From Artemisia argyi (Eukaryota > Streptophyta > Magnoliopsida > Asterales > Asteraceae): a DNA stretch of 64,000 nucleotides. Numbering within the stretch: position 1 is the stretch's first letter; each line of letters starts with the position of its first letter. The notes beneath the pieces were generated by a model. The model saw only the letters and a program-made list of their open reading frames with translations. It searched no databases and was not told the origin of the DNA. Positions 58,784 through 64,000 of this stretch are shown piece after piece. Made by a program: the position numbers and the translations under genes. Where the stretch lies: the NCBI GenBank assembly GCA_030686995.1, contig CM060680.1, positions 204,339,322 to 204,403,321 of the forward strand, in the 5' to 3' direction.

Positions 58784-59094
58784 ATGCATAAAGAGGCTTG
58801 TACATTACCACACACCATGACTGTTGGATGAAACCTTCTCAAGGAATTTAGAGATGAAAGAATTGAAAAAAATTTCACCAACTAAACGGCCCCTTAGTTG
58901 GTTTCCTTGTTTTTCTTTGTAACCCACAAACCTCTCTCCCTTTCTTCAAATAGAAAATGAAAACATCAACTAAACGCGTTTTTTATATTTTCAAGTGTTT
59001 TGTGAAGATAAATTCTCCTTCCAAATTTTTACAAAATTAGAGATACAAAACAAGAGAATTTTTTCTCCAACTAAACGCACCCTAATTATCGTGT

Positions 59095-59154
59095 AGTATG
59101 TGACTAGGGGTACAATACTTACTTTGTGATTCCTTGTAGCATGCTTACTTTTTT
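59095..59154 (+). ncRNA. Promoterless P-type hairpin (P14)
   Basis: Arm 59095-59110 pairs with 59130-59145 at 14 of 16 positions, and T6 lies at 59149-59154. The loop contains AUACUUAC (59115-59122). A Tourist-like element end (to 59082) directly precedes it, so USE and TATA are missing. Confidence 0.45.
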
Positions 59155-59289
59155 AGAAACCGCACCAGATTTGGCTAAGTTTGCAACTCCTAAATTTGAT
59201 TATGTAAATTGTTTATGTAATAAACATCGCTTTTTCGTTTTAGTTATAACGACAACTCATTCCTTTCTTTAGGAATATAAAAGGCAACT

Positions 59290-59347
59290 CAAAAATTTTC
59301 AATGTTTCTTCACCCGCATAGATATGCGGGAAAAGAAAATAGAAAAT
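59290..59347 (-). ncRNA. Pol III hairpin RNA, M type, best copy (M5)
   Basis: Start predicted at 59345 and RNA from about 59347. Helices: AATTTTC (59347-59341) with GAAAATT (59299-59293), TTTCTT (59337-59332) with AAGAAA (59309-59304), and CCCGCAT (59329-59323) with ATGCGGG (59318-59312), capped by an AUCU tetraloop. T5 ends it (59294-59290). 58 nt. Twenty Watson-Crick pairs in three stacked helices. Convergent to P14 with 135 bp between the terminators. Confidence 0.6.
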
Positions 59348-59369
59348 TATTTAATCCTCAAATTTGTTG

Positions 59370-59410
59370 GTTATAAGCTACTTTACATTTTGCTTACCCA
59401 CCAATGTGGG
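59370..59410 (-). promoter_or_regulatory. snRNA-type Pol III promoter of M5
   Basis: USE TCCCACATTG (59410-59401) and CTTATAA (59376-59370), exactly 24 bp apart. Preceded by GTAGAACTTC, a variant of the AAGTGGAACTT block shared by both gene types. Confidence 0.7.
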
Positions 59411-59559
59411 AGAAGTTCTACTTGTATTTCCTTTTCAAGCTTTTTAATCGATGTAACTTAGAACTTTATATTTGACATATCTCAGCTTGTTAGGGAAGCT
59501 CTCACCGAGGAAAATGCAAACTCTAAAACTACTACTACGCTCTTAAATCGATAACATAT

Positions 59560-60265
59560 ACGTGTTATTGTATAATTAGTTTAGTGCGTAATTGGCGGAA
59601 GTCATGTTTGGCAACATTTTTTCCAACATAAATATGATGTTAGATTAATGTAAGCAATCATTTAATGTCGATATGTATTAACTAGATTGCAGTCATCTTA
59701 TTCCATTATACATATGTTGATCGATCGAGGATTGAATTGTAACTGATGGGTTGTGAAGATCATCCAAGATAATGTGAGAATTGGAATTATCATATCTTTA
59801 AAGATTTGTGAAGATAATGCCCTCACCTAGTCTTGGCAAAGGTGTGCATCATGCGGTTTTTGTAACGATCGAACACTCACATGAATAACATGTCATCCCA
59901 ATTCCCAAGTACCCAAATATAAGTCAAAATATTTCTTTTTTAAGAGGTTGACGTGACCACTTAATGTTGTTATAAATTTATTTTTTGTTTTATATTCTTT
60001 GAAATATGTGTTATGTTTTAAAGTTTCTATTGGTTTCATCACATAATGGCATTGGAATTTTGTGACTGAATATATAAACATCGTATTAGATTGCACCATT
60101 GATAACATCACGTTTATACATGTTTTATTATGAGAAATACCTTCATTTTAGCTTAATAAATAACAAAGTTGCGGTTTTAGTTGCAACTATTATGTCTATT
60201 TGTTATTCTATTTTTAAGGTACGTTCAAGAACTTTTAGAGCAAATGCGGAGCTAAGAGATTTTGT
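59560..60265. repeat. Repeat-family segment, partner of 17527-18290
   Basis: Long co-linear similarity with the segment right of the LINE. Here the LINE site is empty (about 59545) and the 80 bp unit is single. From 60260 it switches to unrelated sequence (60260-60400). Confidence 0.8.
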
Positions 60266-60575
60266 TCGAAAGAAGTCGAGGATGTTGCGATCCAGTTGTG
60301 AAGTGAGGATCAAGTGCGCAAAGAAGCGGATCCCGTTCTCACGCAACGGTTTCTATGTTGCAACATTACGCGGATTGATTACGAATGTATCGCTAAACCT
60401 TGTGACCCACGGATAATATACATATATACACAATCTATCTAGAACGGAAGTCATTTAACCCATCAACGAGTTAAAATGTGGCAGGATTGAAGTTTTCATT
60501 TAATAAGAATACTATCTCTCAAAGTTGAGGCAACTAGACAGATTTAAAGCGCAATGTGGAGAAAAACGTGATGTG

Positions 60576-60582
60576 TTTATAG
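60576..60582 (+). promoter_or_regulatory. TATA box of the split P15 unit
   Basis: GTGTTTATAGGTAAATCAATGG matches the TATA region of other P genes, but the USE position holds GCGCAATGTGG, not a USE. The downstream hairpin (61881) is separated by inserted elements. Confidence 0.5.
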
Positions 60583-60602
60583 GTAAATCAATGGAACAAT
60601 AA

Positions 60603-61868
60603 GGGTGCGTTTAGTTGGGGGAAAACATCCTTTTTTTCCACAAAACGTTTTTGTGAAAAACAAGGAAGACAGAGATCGCGTTCAAATAAGCGTTTTTTAA
60701 CAAAATATTTTGCAAAACACAAAATCCCCTATTTTATAGCCTAACAAGGAAAATTACAAAACAAAATTTAGGGTGCGTTTAGTTGGAGAGAAATTCTCCA
60801 TTTTTTCAAGAAATTTTTCATAAGAAAATGAAAAAACTGAAAACGCGTTTAGTCGCACTTTTTTTCCAACAATTTAAAAAAAAATGAGATTCTCATTTTC
60901 TAAATTTTAAATAAGAAATTAAAAAGCTCATTCTATCATTCTCACTTTTTTCTTTCTCATTTTTTTCTCAACTACAAAAAAAAAAAAAAAAAAAAAACAC
61001 ATACACCATTCTACCCCTAATCTCTCGTGTTATCCTCCACCGCCGACCTTCGCCGCCACCGCCCGCCGTCGCCGCCACCGTCACAATTTGAGGTAATCTT
61101 TTTATCATTTTTAAAAAAGAAAAATATAACTCCAACTAAACGCGTTTTTAAAATTCTTAACTCTTCTCTATAGAAGAAAAACTATCACCTTCTCAAGGAA
61201 TTTAGAGATGAAAAAATTGAAATTTTTTTCACCAACTAAGGTGCCGTTTAGTAGTAGAAAATTTTTCCTCCTTTTCCGTTTCTAAATTCATTGAGAAGGG
61301 AATGATTTTTCTTTTCTAGAGTAGAGTTGAGAATTTTATAAACCCGTTTAGTTGGAATTATATTTTTCTTTTTAAAAAATGATAAGAAGATTACCTCAAA
61401 TTGCGACGGTGGCGGCGACAGTTGGCGGTGGAGGATGACACGATAGATTAGAGGTAGAATAGTGTATGTGTTTTTTTTTGGAGTTGAGAAAGGAAAAAGT
61501 GAGAATGGTATAATGGTTTATCAATTTCTTAATTAAAATTTAGAAAATGAGAATTTCATTTTTTTGAAAATTGTTGGAAAAAAATGTGACTACAGATTTT
61601 CAAAATTTTCATTTCACATGAAAAATTTCCTAGAAAATTAGGATATTTTTCACCAACTAAACGCACCTTAAACGGCCCCTTAGTTGTTTTCCTTGTTTTT
61701 CTTTGTAACCCACAAACCTCTCTCCCTTTCTTCAAATAGAAAATGAAAATATCAACTAAACGCGTTTTCTATATTTTCAAGTGTTTTGTGAAGATAAATT
61801 CTCCTTCCAAATTTTTACAAAACTAGAGATAGAAAACAAGAGAATTTTTTCTCCTACTAAACGCACCC
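60603..61868. mobile_element. Nest of Tourist-like (PIF/Harbinger) MITEs
   Basis: Outer ends GGGTGCGTTTAGTTGG and CTAAACGCACCC, flanked by TAA (60600-60602, 61869-61871). Inside, another GGGTGCGTTTAGTTGGAG left end starts at about 60771, and a further element occupies about 61242-61665 (TAA|GGTGCCGTTTAG ... AAACGCACCT|TAA). That last one is absent from the partner copy at 58880. No transposase; a poly-A run lies at 60975-60997. Confidence 0.75.
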
Positions 61869-61880
61869 TAATTGTCGTGT

Positions 61881-61941
61881 AGTATGTGACTAGGGGTACA
61901 ATACTTACTTTGTGATTCCTTGTAGCATGCTTACTTTTTTT
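61881..61941 (+). ncRNA. Promoterless P-type hairpin (P15)
   Basis: Arm 61881-61896 pairs with 61916-61931, then T7 (61935-61941). Near-identical to P14. Its TATA is 1.3 kb upstream (60576), split off by the MITE nest at what would be about +27 from the TATA start. Confidence 0.45.
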
Positions 61942-62077
61942 AGAAACCGCACCAGATTTGGCTAAGTTTGCAACTCCTAAATTTGATTATGTAAATTGTT
62001 TATGTAATAAACATCGCTTTTTCGTTTTAGTTATAACGACAACTCATTCCTTTCTTTAGGAATATAAAAGGCAACTC

Positions 62078-62135
62078 AAAAAATTTCAATGTTTCTTCAC
62101 CCGCATAGATACGCGGGAAAAGAAAATAGAAAATT
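62078..62135 (-). ncRNA. Pol III hairpin RNA, M type (M6)
   Basis: USE TCCCACATTG (62198-62189), 24 bp, CTTATAA (62164-62158). Hairpin as in M5, with CCCGCGT/ATGCGGG (an A-U to G-U change that keeps pairing) and a slightly shorter outer helix. T6 at 62083-62078. 58 nt. Convergent to P15. Confidence 0.55.
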
Positions 62136-62289
62136 ATTTAATTCTCAAATTTGTTGGTTATAAGCTACTTTACATTTTGCTTACCCACCAATGTGGGAGA
62201 AGTTCCACTTGTATTTCCTTTTCAAGCTTTTTAATCGATGTAACTTAGAACTTTATGTTTGACATATCTCAGCTTGTTAGGGAAGCTCT

Positions 62290-64000
62290 TGTTAGATTAT
62301 GGACATTATTTTAGTAGTCGTATTTTAGGATCGAACTCGAGATCACGGGATTGCACACAATACGTATGAAGAGAAAAAGAAATAATTATTTATAAAATGT
62401 TATAAGTAATTATTAATAAACACAAAATAAATAATAGTAATTAGTATTTAATGATTAATGACTAATGGACTATTAAACGAAGATTAGGAAAGTAATACTA
62501 AGCAAAATTTGGAAACAAGAGAAGGTTCCGGAAACCCCTTGGGGGATCCAAAACCGATCGGCAAAGGGGAGGGGGTAACCTCCTTTGTGCCTTGAGCTCC
62601 AAGTTTTGATTAGTATATAAGTAAACCCAAGATACATGTTTTTCTCATAACTTGTACACACACATCTTGGTGTTTTCTCTCCTCTTCTTGTCTCAAAGTC
62701 GATCCAAACTTAATCCCACTTAAGGATTTCGATTTTCATAAGATCAACAAGTTTTGTGTTTAATTTACTTGCATAAACTTTTTCTTGAATTAGTACGTGT
62801 GTACAAGAACGTGATTCAAACACACTATTGTTTGATTCTTGGATTGAATTGCAAAAGAGGTAAGGGGTAATTCTTATTATCCACATAAACCCTAATTAGG
62901 GTTCTTGATTGGAGATTGCAATTTGATTCTTGTTCGAGCTAGAATCACAAAGGTATGTTTACTATTTAATATTGATTAATTAATTACATGTTATATGATC
63001 TTGTCATAATTGCTTCCGCTATACTCACTTGATGTGTTTGATTTATTTTATATGAATGTCATGATATCATAATTCCAACAGTGGCATCTAGAGCCGTTAT
63101 AATGTGTAATTAATTATCGAAACGCATAAAAATTGGATCTTGATTCGTTTAGTTACATGTTTTTAGGGTTTATTTGTTAGATTCCTAACCCTAAAATTTT
63201 TATGGGTCGATTGACCTTATTAGGGTTTTAGGGTTTATGGTTTTTAGTTTTTAATTTTTAATTTGATTAGAAACCCTAGGATGTCATGTAATTGTTATGC
63301 GTTTTAGTAAACGATCTTGGTGCAATATGTTAATTGTTAAGCTAAATCAATGAAAAAGTGCATATTTGCATGGATTTTTATTGTGTAATAATTTAAATGG
63401 TTTAAATTGTGTATATACATTAATGGTTAAGTTATATCGAAACATGTAAATTTATTAATAGATGTCGAATTGGGGAAGACTCCAATATTAAGTAATCAAT
63501 TATGTGATATGTGGTATTTATTTAATTTTGGCTTACGCAATCGATTTATCGATGTATGTGGCTCTTTTTCCTAGAAGAAGAAAGCCTTAATTGAATTAAT
63601 ACGTTATACACCTAGATTTGATTATTAATAGGACTATTGAATAAGATTTGCATGTGGCTACATGTTTTATACATATTTAATTGTTATGTTATGTATATGT
63701 TTATTTAGTTGTTTTATTTTTTATTTTATATTACTTGTTTTTGTTTATTATTATGTTAGACATGTTTATAAACGAAAAGGGTAATTTTTTGAATAGAAAA
63801 ATAATACGGACTAAATAAATGGCGAAATTGTTTTGGTTTTAAGAGTAAATTTCAAAGGATTGGTTGATTGATGTTTTTGTACATAGTGTGCGAAAGGCGG
63901 ACCGAAGGTTGCCATCCAACGTACTTGTAGAGAGGGGTTTTTAAAGCTCATGCACCTACCGGTTCTCTACAACTGCCTGGTTGCCGACCCTAGACTTACC
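62290..64000 (+). mobile_element. LTR retrotransposon, 5' part (continues past the window)
   Basis: A 791 bp LTR runs from TGTTAGATTATGG (62290) to ATTCCAACA (63080). TGGCATCTAGAGCC at 63082 resembles the primer binding site for initiator tRNA-Met (usual form TGGTATCAGAGCC). The following 0.9 kb shows no gag frame, so this is leader or a decayed element. The second LTR would lie outside the window, so the LTR call rests on termini and the primer site. Confidence 0.65.

Larger units (their letters stand above)
58886..59510. repeat. Segmental duplication, copy 1 (partner 61675-62289)
   Basis: The two segments agree closely over about 615 bp, from AAACGGCCCCTTAGTTG to CTCAGCTTGTTAGGGAAGCTCT. 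Each includes a P-type hairpin and an M-type gene. The partner is cut by an LTR element at 62290. Confidence 0.9.
61675..62289. repeat. Segmental duplication, copy 2 (partner 58886-59510)
   Basis: See the partner. The right end is cut by the LTR element starting 62290, after GGGAAGCTCT. Confidence 0.9.

Overview
This is a gene-poor, transposon-dense piece of a flowering-plant nuclear genome. Evidence for a plant: intact plant L1-type LINE, PIF/Harbinger, hAT, Stowaway and Mutator-like elements, short and long LTR elements, a plant F-box/FBA pseudogene, plant-type snRNA promoters (USE plus TATA box), and long AT and homopolymer runs. A eudicot, perhaps Asteraceae, is my guess only. I see no intact ordinary host protein gene. 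The only long intact reading frames belong to the LINE.

Layout. 1-4270: AT-rich non-coding DNA with a Helitron-like 3' end (2881-2912) and A/TA runs. 4271-8602: a 4.3 kb hAT-type element with perfect 8 bp target duplications, carrying exon-like pieces. 8603-12040: poly-T tracts, an orphan last exon of aspartyl-tRNA synthetase (9620-9746, minus), a frameshifted F-box pseudogene (10342-11521, minus) and a small hairpin RNA unit. 12041-17510: full-length LINE with ORF1 and ORF2 and a perfect 16 bp target duplication. 17511-29800: repeat family units broken by Mutator-type foldback elements, a 2.25 kb non-autonomous LTR element (21104-23357), a LINE stub and two PIF/Harbinger-type insertions. 29800-37500: Stowaway, GACCCG-rich repeats, Harbinger ORF1 and foldback pieces. 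37500-43400: a dense run of repeat units with hairpin RNA genes. 43384-49075: a Stowaway split by about 5.4 kb of nested DNA, including a probable solo LTR. 49100-62290: more repeat units, foldbacks, a Harbinger ORF1 pseudogene, nested Tourist-like elements and a 0.6 kb segmental duplication. 62290-64000: the start of another LTR retrotransposon.

Most interesting content. A dispersed repeat family carries what look like natural RNA polymerase III short-hairpin RNA genes. Each of the better copies has an upstream sequence element (RTCCCACATTG-like), then 23-28 bp, then a TATA box (TTTATAG or CTTATAA). That is the Pol III spacing of plant U6/U3 genes, not the longer Pol II snRNA spacing. About 31 bp after the TATA start, where a U6-type start is expected, a hairpin of roughly 16-24 bp per arm begins, and it ends in a run of 4-7 T. 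I find two types. P type (plus strand) has about eleven promoter-bearing copies plus promoterless remnants. M type (minus strand) has six copies, each about 58-61 nt. Promoters are conserved, while the P-type hairpin arms differ strongly in sequence yet still pair, and the M-type stems show compensatory changes. Several P and M genes face each other as convergent pairs 136-520 bp apart. Several copies are visibly dead or disrupted (USE lost, spacing shortened, Harbinger-type elements inserted in the TATA box or at the start site). I do not recognise these RNAs as U1-U6, U3, 7SL or any named RNA.

The shared repeat units also supply empty-site copies within the window, which let several insertions (LINE, Mutator MITE, LTR element, Harbinger elements) be delimited to the base.
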